DNA of 64,000 nucleotides from assembly GCF_003311645.1 (NCBI RefSeq), contig NZ_QEST01000163.1, positions 34,895 through 98,894 on the forward strand, in the 5' to 3' direction. Every line of letters starts with the position of its first letter. Positions within the stretch are counted from its first letter, which is position 1. Below are positions 16,582-25,105 of the stretch, one piece after another. Source of the DNA: Streptomyces sp. PT12. Its GTDB lineage: Bacteria; Actinomycetota; Actinomycetes; Streptomycetales; Streptomycetaceae. Under the pieces are notes generated by a model. It was not told the origin of the DNA. It searched no databases and worked only from the letters and a program-made list of their open reading frames with translations. Made by a program: the position numbers and the translations under genes.

Positions 16582-19334
16582 GGGGTGTCTCCTTCGCCCT
16601 GGGGTCTCGCGCTCCGAGGTCTCGCCGGGGTCGCCGTCTCCACGGCCAGCTCGGTCACATGGCCGCCGTCGTCGGCGGCCGTGCCGGGGTCGTTCTCGTC
16701 GGGCAGCGCCTCGCGCAGCACCACGCGCGCCCCCGCGTCCTTGAGCAGCCCCTCGAACGCGGCGAGCGACAGCGGGCTGTCGAAGTCCACGGGGTGCGGC
16801 TTGGCGCCGGTCGCCCCGCGCTGCCCGCTGTCCGCGACGGTGGCGAACACCCGGTCGGGGACGCCCTGTTCGCGCCGCCAGCGGTGCCAGCCGAGGAACC
16901 ACTCGGCCTCGCCCGCGCCCCGCTCGCGCAGCGGAAGCGCCCCCGCGGGGGCGCTCCACGAGCGCCGGGCGAGCACGAGCCTGCCATGGGTGACCCGGGG
17001 GCGGCGGGTCACGCCGCGGTGCGGCTCGCCCTCGGGCACCCCGCCCCACACGTCGAGCGGCGCCATGGAGGTGGGGGAGAGCAGCAGCAGGGTGCGCGGC
17101 ACCTCGGGCAGCGCGAGCGGCACCAGATAGCCCAGATAGACGGGGATGACCTCGACGCCGAGCCGGGGGGCGCGCAGCGCGAGCCGGTCGGCGGCCTCGT
17201 CGTGCTCGATCACCAGCTCGTCGAGGCGGATCCGCCGCTCGGGGGGAGCGCCGCTGGTCTCGCCGGGGCAGACGATCTCCCAATCGGTCAGCCGCGCGTG
17301 CAGGTTGAGGTTGCTGGTCACCGGGCCCCCGGTGACCTCGGCGAACACCGCGCCCTCGGGCCGCAGCCGGGCCGCACGCTCCCGCAACGCGCCCGGCAGG
17401 CCGGGGCCGAGGCAGTGGGTGAAGCGGCTGAAGGGGAACGACAGGCCGCCGTAGGAGCGGTTGAGGACGACCAGCGGCCCGCCCCCGCCCCCGCGCGGCT
17501 CGGCCAGCTGCACATGGTGGGAGTGCAGCGCGGGTCCCGCGTCGAGACCGGCGAGTTCGGCCGCCGTCTCCCTCAACAGACCGGCGTCCAGCGCGAGTTC
17601 GCCCGGGTCCCCGGAGGTGGGGGCGGCGAACGCGGCCCAGCGCGCCCGCATCCCCGCGACGAACGCCGAACGCGCCGCGTCCAGCGCCTTGAGCTGCGGC
17701 AGGCCCAGCCAGTTCTCCTCGGGCACATACTCGCCCGCCGCGTCGAACGTCTTCCGGCGCGCGGCGAACGACAGATACTGGTCGAAGAAGTCCTCGTGGA
17801 AGTCGTTGATGAGCCGCAGCAGGTCGTCGCAGCGCCCGCCGATGCCGTGCCGGGCCAGGAAGAACCCCTTGAACGTGAGCCGTTGGGGCAGCGTCAGGTC
17901 GAACGCCGGGAGGACGGGCTCGATCGCGCGCAGCGGCTCGGCAAGCGCCTCGGCCCAGCGCTCGCGTTCGGCGGTCACCGCGGGCGCGACCACGTCCTCG
18001 TAGAGCACGGTGCGCGGCACCCTCGGCTGTTCCTCGCCCAAGTCCCGCTGGATCGCGGCAAGTCGGTCGCGCAGCTCGGCCAGCAGCGCCCGCCGCTCGG
18101 CGGGGTCGGCGGCCGGGTAGCGCGCCAGGCACGCCAGCGGCCCGTCCAGCGCGGCGGCCGTGCGGTCCGCCCACTCCCGGCCGAGCTCCCGCAGCGAACG
18201 GCGCAGCGCGCGCAGCGGATCGGTGTCGTGGACCCCGACCGTCAGCGTCGGCACCCGCACCATCCCGACGTGCAGCAGCGCCGCGAGATAGTCCTCGACC
18301 TCCGCCTCGGGCGCCCGCAGGGACCGGGCCAGCCACGCCGCCAGCTCCCCGTAGCGCGCCTCGGGCCTGGCGTCGAAGAAGTCGAGCATCCGGTCGAGCG
18401 CGCCGCTGCGCCGCAGGAAGAACAGCCGGTCCTTGACCGCGTCGAACGTGACGGCCGTGTCGTCGTCACCCGCCGTCACCCACCGCCGCACATAGCGCAC
18501 CCGGTCCTCGTCGCGGCCCCACCCCGAGGCCGGGGCGACCGGCAGGTCGGCGCGGCGCGCGGGGTCGGCCACGATCGCCTCGGCGATCCGGCCGAGCGCC
18601 AGGACGTTGAGCCGGGGATGGCTCACCCAGGGCCCCCAGGAGCACAGCTCGCCCGGCCCCTGGCCCGCGCCCGGCGCGAACGTGCCGGGCGCGACCGACG
18701 TGAACGAGCTGAACGGGCTGGTCTTGCACGCCGTCCGGTACACATACGCGAGCAGCGAGCGCTCGATCTTCCTCGCGCGCTTGCCGGGCCTTGCGCTCCC
18801 GCCCGGCGGCGCGGCCGCCAGCCAGCCGTCGAGCTGGGCGTCGAGCGCGGGCGAGGCCAGCAGCAGCCCGTCCCGCAGCCGCCGCCCCGCGGCCAGCCTG
18901 CGCAGCTCGCCCCTGGCGCGCGCCGACTGCGCGGCCAGCAGCGCCTCGCCCGCCGCCTCGCGTTCGGCCAGCCGCCCGCGCCCTTCGAGCCAGGCGTCGA
19001 GCGCCGCGCCCACCGCGGGGTCAAGGCGGTTGACGAGCGCGGAGGCGGCGGCCTGGTCGGCGGGCACGCGGTTGTTGAACGCCTCGCGGCGCAGCCGCAG
19101 CAGCGCGCGCCTGGCGCGTTCGTCGTCCAGCCCGCCGACCAGGCCGTGCAGCAGGTCGCCGACCCGCCGACCGGCCGAGGCGAGGCGCTCCCCCTCGTCG
19201 AGCACCTCGTCCGCCCAGCGTCGCGCGCCCGGCGCGCGCAACCGGCGCACGGCATCCACCGGAAGCCCGGCGATCCGCGCGACAAAGTGCGGCCCCAGCT
19301 CCCAGCCCTCGGCCTCGCCGCCGCCCCCGCTCAT
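16578..19334 (-). CDS. Split-LanB glutamylation subunit (lantibiotic dehydratase N-terminal type)
   Basis: A 918-residue LanB-type dehydratase lacking the C-terminal elimination domain, which is supplied by the next gene. Typical segments include TACKTSPFSSFTSVA (about residue 210), FFLARHGIGGRCDD, VVLNRSYGGLSFPFSRF, and close to the C terminus PHPVDFDSPLSLAAFEGLLK. It should transfer glutamate from Glu-tRNA to Ser and Thr side chains of the precursor core. It overlaps both neighbours by 4 nt (ATGA upstream, GTGA downstream), so the two LanB halves are made together. Size and division match goadsporin and thiopeptide split LanB systems rather than full-length class I lantibiotic LanB. Confidence 0.92.
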   Translation of the reverse strand: MSGGGGEAEGWELGPHFVARIAGLPVDAVRRLRAPGARRWADEVLDEGERLASAGRRVGDLLHGLVGGLDDERARRALLRLRREAFNNRVPADQAAASALVNRLDPAVGAALDAWLEGRGRLAEREAAGEALLAAQSARARGELRRLAAGRRLRDGLLLASPALDAQLDGWLAAAPPGGSARPGKRARKIERSLLAYVYRTACKTSPFSSFTSVAPGTFAPGAGQGPGELCSWGPWVSHPRLNVLALGRIAEAIVADPARRADLPVAPASGWGRDEDRVRYVRRWVTAGDDDTAVTFDAVKDRLFFLRRSGALDRMLDFFDARPEARYGELAAWLARSLRAPEAEVEDYLAALLHVGMVRVPTLTVGVHDTDPLRALRRSLRELGREWADRTAAALDGPLACLARYPAADPAERRALLAELRDRLAAIQRDLGEEQPRVPRTVLYEDVVAPAVTAERERWAEALAEPLRAIEPVLPAFDLTLPQRLTFKGFFLARHGIGGRCDDLLRLINDFHEDFFDQYLSFAARRKTFDAAGEYVPEENWLGLPQLKALDAARSAFVAGMRARWAAFAAPTSGDPGELALDAGLLRETAAELAGLDAGPALHSHHVQLAEPRGGGGGPLVVLNRSYGGLSFPFSRFTHCLGPGLPGALRERAARLRPEGAVFAEVTGGPVTSNLNLHARLTDWEIVCPGETSGAPPERRIRLDELVIEHDEAADRLALRAPRLGVEVIPVYLGYLVPLALPEVPRTLLLLSPTSMAPLDVWGGVPEGEPHRGVTRRPRVTHGRLVLARRSWSAPAGALPLRERGAGEAEWFLGWHRWRREQGVPDRVFATVADSGQRGATGAKPHPVDFDSPLSLAAFEGLLKDAGARVVLREALPDENDPGTAADDGGHVTELAVETATPARPRSARPQGEGDTP

Positions 19335-20929
19335 CGGGCGATCTCGAAACGGAAGTCGGCGGGCGCGGGGCGTTCATGTCCGATCATCATGATCAGGAGC
19401 GGGGCCTCGTCGGTCTCCAGGAGGCCCAGCTCCTCGCGATAGGCGACGTTGTCGAACCCCAGCGCCACCCCGCAGCCGAGGCCGAGCGCGGCCGACGCGG
19501 TGTAGGTGGCCTGGGCGACCGCCCCGATCAGCGCGTTGACCAGCCGGTATCCCCGGTCGCCCACCGCGTCGAGCACGGCGTGCGTGCGCACCGTGGGCAC
19601 CAGGACGGCGCCCGCCTGCTCCAGGTTGTAGTTGGCGAGGAAATAGGTCCTCTGGAGGAACGGGCCAGGCGCCCCCTCGGTGACCCGCCGCAGCGCCCCG
19701 CGCTCCGGCACATAGGCGTAGGCGCCGGGGGCCACGCCCTCGACATGGTTGACCAGGGCGTAGAGCTTCACCAGCCCGTCCGCGCCCGCCCGTTCGCCGT
19801 CCCCGCCGATCCTGGACCCCGCGGCGGCCGAGGCCAGCGCGGCCGCCAGCTGCCCGCCCGTCACGGGCCGCCCCGCGGCGAACCTGCCGAAGCTGCTGCG
19901 CCTGCGCCGCAGCGCGCCCCGCACCCCCGCGTCCAGCGGCGTGGGCGGCGGCAGCGCCACGGTCGCCCCCTCGGGCGGCGGCAGCGCGGCGGCCGGGGCC
20001 AGCGCGCCGGGGCCCGGACGGCGCCCCGCGTGCGCCGACGTGGCCTCCTGCATCGCGCGCAACGCCTCGAACGACAGCACGCGCCGGGAGCGTTCGGCAT
20101 CCCTGCGGCGCACCGCGGCGCGTTGGGGCGCGGGACCCGGCTCGCGCGCCCCCGTCCAGGGCAGCGGCACCACCGCGAACACGCCCTCGTCGGCGCCCTC
20201 GACGCCCAGCAGCCGCGCCAGCCGCTCCTCGTCGAACCACAGCGCGGGCTCCACCTCCACGCCCCGGGCGCGCAACCACAGGCGCCATGTGCCCAGGAGC
20301 GCCCCCAGGTCCATCGAGACCGCGTGGAAGGAGAAGCTGTTGTACTTGAACGCGTTCTGCCAGTACTTGATCCCCAGCACCAGGTACTGATCGGTCACCG
20401 GGCCAGGGGCGTCCTCGCCGAGCGCGGCCCGCACCTCGCCCGTGACATCGCCCGTCAGCAGCCGCCGCATCGCGTGGTGGCGCGGCGAGTAGTGGTGCAC
20501 CCCGGGCGGCGCGGGATCGCTCGGGCCCGACACCCAGTAGATCGCGACGGGGTAGAGGCCACCGCCCGACGCGGTGCCCCTCGACCAGTTGGCGAGGGGG
20601 TAGAACGGCAGCGCGTCCAGGTCCGTGTTGGCCTGCACGCCCAGGCGGCGCCCCGTCAACCCGTAGGAGTCCCGCAGCAGTTCACCCAGCAGCGCCCGGT
20701 CGAACGCCACCCGCTCCCCAGGGCCGCCCATCGGCCCGCCCGCGAGACCCCGCGCCACCGAGGCGCCGGGCGGCCAGGGGCCGCCATCGGGCAGCGGCAG
20801 CGCGTCCGCGCCCGGGTAGTGCTTGGTCTTGCGCGGCCCGTCGGCCCAGTCGGGCACGAAGTCCACCGGCTCCATCGGCGTCCGGCCGCGGTGCAGGATC
20901 GCGGTGGCGTAGTCATGGGCGTACCCCAT
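19331..20929 (-). CDS. SagB-type azoline dehydrogenase, tandem nitroreductase domains
   Basis: A 532-residue FMN-dependent dehydrogenase. The N-terminal domain includes LPFYPLANWSRGTASGGGLYPVAIYWV (about residues 107-135) and GIKYWQNAFKYNSFSFHAVSMDLG, typical of SagB/TOMM dehydrogenases. A second nitroreductase fold begins near residue 335 (RRRRSSFGRFAAGRPV) and runs through AYVPERGALRRVTEG to AALGLGCGVALGFDN at the C terminus. It should oxidise thiazolines and oxazolines to azoles. Two domains in one chain could form a pseudo-dimer with one or two FMN sites. It is coupled to the LanB gene (ATGA) and separated from the upstream YcaO stop by 45 bp holding a short repeat. Confidence 0.9.
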   Translation of the reverse strand: MGYAHDYATAILHRGRTPMEPVDFVPDWADGPRKTKHYPGADALPLPDGGPWPPGASVARGLAGGPMGGPGERVAFDRALLGELLRDSYGLTGRRLGVQANTDLDALPFYPLANWSRGTASGGGLYPVAIYWVSGPSDPAPPGVHHYSPRHHAMRRLLTGDVTGEVRAALGEDAPGPVTDQYLVLGIKYWQNAFKYNSFSFHAVSMDLGALLGTWRLWLRARGVEVEPALWFDEERLARLLGVEGADEGVFAVVPLPWTGAREPGPAPQRAAVRRRDAERSRRVLSFEALRAMQEATSAHAGRRPGPGALAPAAALPPPEGATVALPPPTPLDAGVRGALRRRRSSFGRFAAGRPVTGGQLAAALASAAAGSRIGGDGERAGADGLVKLYALVNHVEGVAPGAYAYVPERGALRRVTEGAPGPFLQRTYFLANYNLEQAGAVLVPTVRTHAVLDAVGDRGYRLVNALIGAVAQATYTASAALGLGCGVALGFDNVAYREELGLLETDEAPLLIMMIGHERPAPADFRFEIAR

Positions 20930-20940
20930 GGGGACCTCCC

Positions 20941-20968
20941 TCGGTCGCTCTCGGTCGCTCTCGGTCGG
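20941..20968. repeat. Three 10-bp tandem repeats
   Basis: TCGGTCGCTC at 20941 and 20951 and TCGGTCGG at 20961 fill the 45-bp gap between the YcaO stop and the dehydrogenase start. They may place or weaken the ribosome site. Confidence 0.85.
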
Positions 20969-20974
20969 CGGCGG

Positions 20975-22906
20975 TCATGGGAACGGGTGGGGCGCGGCGT
21001 TGAAGTCGCCGGGCGTCAGGTCGCGGGTGGCCAGCCCCGCCTCGCGCAGCGCGGTGCGCAGCCGCGGCATGCCGAGCGCCCGCTGCCGCGCCCAGCCGAA
21101 GTCGATCGGCAGCAGCCCCGGCACGATCACGCTCACCGTGCACAGCCCCAACTCCCGCTGCCCCGGCGCCGTCTGGTCCACCACGATCACCTCGAAGCCC
21201 GCCGCGGTCACCGCCGCCACGCACGCGGCCACGTCGTCGCGCAGGTCGTCGGAGACCGGGGGCACCGAGCCGTCGCCGAACCGTTCCCGCAGCGCGTGCC
21301 GCGGCCGTTCCGGCTCACCCGGCGCGCCCAGCAGGAACGCCGCGTGCTCGCCCATCTCCGGCACGCCATAGACGAGCGGGTGGTCGTGCAGGGCCGTGAC
21401 CAGGTCGAAGTCGGCCGCCATCGCCCGCAGCCGCGCCTCGTCCGCCGCGGTGCGGCCCGGCAGGTTGACCGCGTCGGTCGCGATCTCGCACAGCGCGGCG
21501 GCCAGCGCCGCCTCCGGGTCGAGACTGGCGCCCGCGCCGAAGCACATGCGGCCGAGCCCGCCGTCCTCGCGCACCGCGACCCCGGTGATCACCGGCACCG
21601 GAAAGGTGATCCTGGTGTCGAAGAACCGGGCCCGGTACCCGTACATCGCCAGCCGGTCCACCATGTGCCGGGTCGCCGCCCGCTCGCTGCTCGCCGGGTC
21701 GAGCTCGGGCAGCGCCGCCCGCCCGTACCAGGCAAGCAGGAACGCGTCGCGCTCGATCACCTCCATCAGCCCGAAGTAGACGGCCTCCTCGAGACAGCCG
21801 CCCGAAGCGCAGCCGTTGGAGCTCTCCTGCACGAAGCGGTCGGCGAGCCCGGGCGCGTGGTAGTACGTCAGCACCTCGGGCACCAGCACGGGCCGCCCCG
21901 CGCCCAGCGCGTACCCCCACACCCACGGCAGCGTCCGCCCCGGCGTGAACGGCGCGATCCCGGGGTTCGCGCGGTGGAAATCCTCCGCGTACAGGCCGCA
22001 CTCGCGCGGGTCGAGCGCCGCCAGGCCCCGGGCGCGCAGCCCGTCGAGGCTGTCGCGCACCGCGGAGGCGCGCGCCCTGGGGCGCATGCCCGCGTAGCGT
22101 TCGAGCCCTTCGAGGATCCCGACTCTGACGCTGTCGCGGAACGTGTCGGTGTGCCCGCCCCAGAACGTCTCCCGCAGATAGTCGCCCGAGCGCAGCGAGA
22201 AGCAGCCGATCGCGGCCGAGGTGGACGTCGATGACACGTCGTGGACCACGGAGGGGCCGAGCGCCCCGCACACGGGGTTGGCGTAGGCGTCGGTCGGCAG
22301 GTCGTAGGCGTCCAGGTCCCGCACCCTGAAGGCGCCGGGGCTGTGCTTGGGCGCCGGGCGCAGGGTCGGCGTCGCCGCCTCGGCCGTGTCGGGCTCGGGC
22401 CGCCCGCACGCGGGGCACTCGGGGTCGGGGAGCAGCGGATAGCGGCGCACGGCCAGCGACTCCAGGTCCACCAGGCGCACCGATGGCCGCCCCGCGGGCT
22501 CGGCGAGCGCGGCCGCGGTCACGGCGGCCAGCGCGTGCGCGGCGAACGGCGTGGCATACGGCGTGCGGCCCACCGCCGCGGTGTCGCCGCCCAGTTCGAG
22601 CGCGTCGCGCAGCGCGGGGGAGCGGACCGACTGCCAGCGGCGTTCGAGGCAGCGGGCGCAGGGCGCGCCGCCCGGCGGCCCCGGCACAGGACCCACGACC
22701 GCGTGCCGCCCGTGGATCCGCACCGGCACGGCCTCGCCGACGCCGCGCGGGACGTCCGAGGTGTCCGCGAACGCGTCGGCCACGCCCAGCGGTGCGACGG
22801 ACACCGCGGAGCGCCCACCGGGCGCGGGCGCGAGCGCGGCGAGCGCCGCGGCGATCAGCTCGGCCAGCTCCTGGCAGGCGTCGTCCAGCGGCTCAGTGGT
22901 CGCCAT
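20975..22906 (-). CDS. YcaO cyclodehydratase, first copy
   Basis: A 643-residue TOMM YcaO. Zinc CxxC pairs at C83/C86 and C164/C167 keep nearly the same spacing as in the copy at 10745. Later come ILEGLERYAG, SNGCASGGCLEEAVYFGLMEVIERDAFLLAWYGR (ATP-binding Glu/Arg network), and the C-terminal APHPFP (PxPxP). It should catalyse ATP-dependent cyclodehydration together with the E1-like protein encoded upstream, whose stop lies 14 bp inside this gene. Two paralogues suggest either division of labour between Cys and Ser/Thr, or a heteromeric synthetase. Start ATG 22906. Confidence 0.92.
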   Translation of the reverse strand: MATTEPLDDACQELAELIAAALAALAPAPGGRSAVSVAPLGVADAFADTSDVPRGVGEAVPVRIHGRHAVVGPVPGPPGGAPCARCLERRWQSVRSPALRDALELGGDTAAVGRTPYATPFAAHALAAVTAAALAEPAGRPSVRLVDLESLAVRRYPLLPDPECPACGRPEPDTAEAATPTLRPAPKHSPGAFRVRDLDAYDLPTDAYANPVCGALGPSVVHDVSSTSTSAAIGCFSLRSGDYLRETFWGGHTDTFRDSVRVGILEGLERYAGMRPRARASAVRDSLDGLRARGLAALDPRECGLYAEDFHRANPGIAPFTPGRTLPWVWGYALGAGRPVLVPEVLTYYHAPGLADRFVQESSNGCASGGCLEEAVYFGLMEVIERDAFLLAWYGRAALPELDPASSERAATRHMVDRLAMYGYRARFFDTRITFPVPVITGVAVREDGGLGRMCFGAGASLDPEAALAAALCEIATDAVNLPGRTAADEARLRAMAADFDLVTALHDHPLVYGVPEMGEHAAFLLGAPGEPERPRHALRERFGDGSVPPVSDDLRDDVAACVAAVTAAGFEVIVVDQTAPGQRELGLCTVSVIVPGLLPIDFGWARQRALGMPRLRTALREAGLATRDLTPGDFNAAPHPFP

Positions 22907-25100
22907 CGCCGCCCCGCGTCAGCAGCACCCGCGCGGTGTGCAGCCCACCGGCCCGCAGGTCGGCCGGGGTGTCGGCGACGTGCAGCACGTCGCGCCCCGC
23001 CGCGCGCAGCCGTTCGAGCACCGCGCCGAACGCCAGCGGCGCGCCGCACGCCGCCCCCTCGGGCGCCGCGGCCGTGACCGCGATCGCGCCGGGCGCCAAG
23101 TCGACCAGCGGCGGGTCGCCGGTGTCGGGATCCTCGCCGGTCGCGGCGGCCAGCTGGACCGCCCCGAGCAGGTCGCGCAGCGCGGCCACCGCGGCGGCCT
23201 CCCCGTCGAGGTCGGCCCCGACCGCCCAGCGCCCGGCCGCGGCTCCCTCGGTCCCGCGCGCCATCACGACGTGCGCGCCGCTGCGTTCGGCCTCGCCCAG
23301 GTCGAGCAGCTCGACCCCGACGCCCAGCGTCCCGGCCGAGCGGTGCAGAAAGACCCGCTCGGCGGGGACGTGTCCGGCACCGGCGCGCGCCGCCTCAGGG
23401 GGCGCGGGCAGCAGCGCCACGCGCCCGGCGCCCCGCACCGCGCGCAGCAGCGCCTCGTGCGCCAGCGCGGACAGCAGCGCGTGCCCCGCCGCCTCGCCAG
23501 GCGTCGCCCCCGCCCCGACGCCCGCGGCGCCGCCGAGCACGAGCCGGTCCCTGTTGTGCGGGCCGAACGGGCGCAGCGCCGCCGTGGGCACCGCGACGCG
23601 CTCCTTGGTCAGCAGCGACGCGACCGCCGTCCAGGCCGCGATGTCCTCGCCGGTGAACGCGCCACCGCCCGTGGCCAGTTGGCCGGGCGTCACGGTCGGA
23701 AGCTCGCCGGGCCCGCCCGGCAGCGTTCCCGCGGGGACCGCGTGCTCGGTCCACACCCCGGCCGCCGCCCGCAGCCCCCGCTGCCTCGCCCCGGCCAGGT
23801 GGTGCACGTCGAACGCCGCGATCAGGCGCGGCGCTCCCGCCACGGGAACGGTCTCGAGCCGCGTCACCTTGAGCGGCGTCTGCGGCAGCGCCTCGTCGTC
23901 CCAGCGCGTGAACACGCCCGTGTGCGGGCGGACAAGGGCCGCGCCGACCCGGTTGAGGTCGGCCACCAGGTCCTCGGCGTCCCTGGCCGACTCCACCGTC
24001 ACCGTGCGCGCCACCGAGAGCTCGCCGACCGCCTCGCCGACCGCCCCCGGCGCGCCCGCACACAACCGGCAGCGCGGATGCGGGTGCAGCGGCTCGGCCA
24101 CCACGTCGAGCGAGTCGAGGTCCTGGATCAGCACCTGCCCCGCGGTCTCGGGCGGCAGCGCCCCGGTCGCGGTGCGGAAGATCTCGAAGCCCAGCAGGTT
24201 CCCGACCATCGCCGCCACGGGCCCCGCGAGCGCCCCGCCGGGCGGGCCCGCCGCCGCGCTCGCGCCGCCCGCCACCTCGCTCCACAGCTCGGCCGCCGCC
24301 GCGGCGTCCACGTTGCCGCCGAGCCGCAGCAGCGCGCACGACCAGCAGCCGCCGCCCCCCTCGCCCTCGCCCCCCGCGCGCGGGCCCACGACCGCGCGCT
24401 CCCCGAACGTCCAGGCCGGGATGAGCAGTTGCCCCGGCGCCCGCCCCGCGGCCAGCAGCCGGTGCGTCCGCGATGCCGCGTCACGGCCCGTCACCACGAC
24501 CACGTCATGGCCGGGGAACGCCTCACGCCCCGCGGGCAGCCGCGTCAGCTCGACCGGCGCGCCCTCGGCGGCGAGCGCCGCAGCTTCCTCGTCGGCCTCG
24601 GGCACGGAAGCCTCGGACGCGACCGCCCCCGCGCCGTTGCGGACCAGGCTCAGCACGCACCAGCGCGCCGTCTCGCCCTCGCCGAGCACCGCGACCCGCG
24701 TCGCCCTGAACCGCGCGAACCGCTCGTCCGCGCCGTCCACATAGTGGTCCACATAGGCGATCTGCGCCGCGAACCGCGCGGTCACCGCGTCCGGCAGCGC
24801 CGCCCCCGCGCCCGCGGGCTCGCGCACGTCGCGCGCGAAGCCCCGCTCCAGCAGGGAGTCCACGAGCGTGGCCACCATCGCCTTCTGCGCGTCGCCGACC
24901 CCGGCGCACAGCTCGTCGAGGCGCGCGCTCCCGTCGAGGCGCGGCACCAGCACGGACGCAAACCGGTACGCGGTCTTCCCGGTGAGGTGGAAACCCCCGT
25001 CCGCGTTGTGGAAGAGCACGCCCCCCGGGGTCCGCGTGAACAGCACGTCGCGGCGGATGCGGGGCCTGGTCCCGGCCAGGCGGTCGAACGCGTCGGCCAT
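22893..25100 (-). CDS. TOMM ThiF/E1-like leader-binding partner protein
   Basis: A 735-residue protein. Residues about 5-95 (RPRIRRDVLFTRTPGGVLFH and following) are PqqD-like and should bind the precursor leader. The middle resembles the E1/ThiF fold of TOMM cyclodehydratase partners (VAVLGEGETARW, a degenerate dinucleotide loop; HDVVVVTGRD). CWSCALLRLGG and HPRCRLCAG give two CxxC pairs for structural zinc. The C-terminal ~300 residues look like a second module of the ocin-ThiF family. It presents the peptide to YcaO. ATG 25100 is preferred, with AAGG upstream; GTG 25109 overlapping the SARP stop (GTGA) is possible. Confidence 0.82.
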   Translation of the reverse strand: MADAFDRLAGTRPRIRRDVLFTRTPGGVLFHNADGGFHLTGKTAYRFASVLVPRLDGSARLDELCAGVGDAQKAMVATLVDSLLERGFARDVREPAGAGAALPDAVTARFAAQIAYVDHYVDGADERFARFRATRVAVLGEGETARWCVLSLVRNGAGAVASEASVPEADEEAAALAAEGAPVELTRLPAGREAFPGHDVVVVTGRDAASRTHRLLAAGRAPGQLLIPAWTFGERAVVGPRAGGEGEGGGGCWSCALLRLGGNVDAAAAAELWSEVAGGASAAAGPPGGALAGPVAAMVGNLLGFEIFRTATGALPPETAGQVLIQDLDSLDVVAEPLHPHPRCRLCAGAPGAVGEAVGELSVARTVTVESARDAEDLVADLNRVGAALVRPHTGVFTRWDDEALPQTPLKVTRLETVPVAGAPRLIAAFDVHHLAGARQRGLRAAAGVWTEHAVPAGTLPGGPGELPTVTPGQLATGGGAFTGEDIAAWTAVASLLTKERVAVPTAALRPFGPHNRDRLVLGGAAGVGAGATPGEAAGHALLSALAHEALLRAVRGAGRVALLPAPPEAARAGAGHVPAERVFLHRSAGTLGVGVELLDLGEAERSGAHVVMARGTEGAAAGRWAVGADLDGEAAAVAALRDLLGAVQLAAATGEDPDTGDPPLVDLAPGAIAVTAAAPEGAACGAPLAFGAVLERLRAAGRDVLHVADTPADLRAGGLHTARVLLTRGGDGDH

Positions 25101-25105
25101 CCCTG

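Noticed and set aside
16575-19442. Long plus-strand open frame of about 955 codons opposite the LanB gene
   Set aside because: It is antisense to a clear LanB sequence, consists of Arg/Gly/Gln-rich repeats, and has no domain or ribosome site. It results from third-position GC bias.
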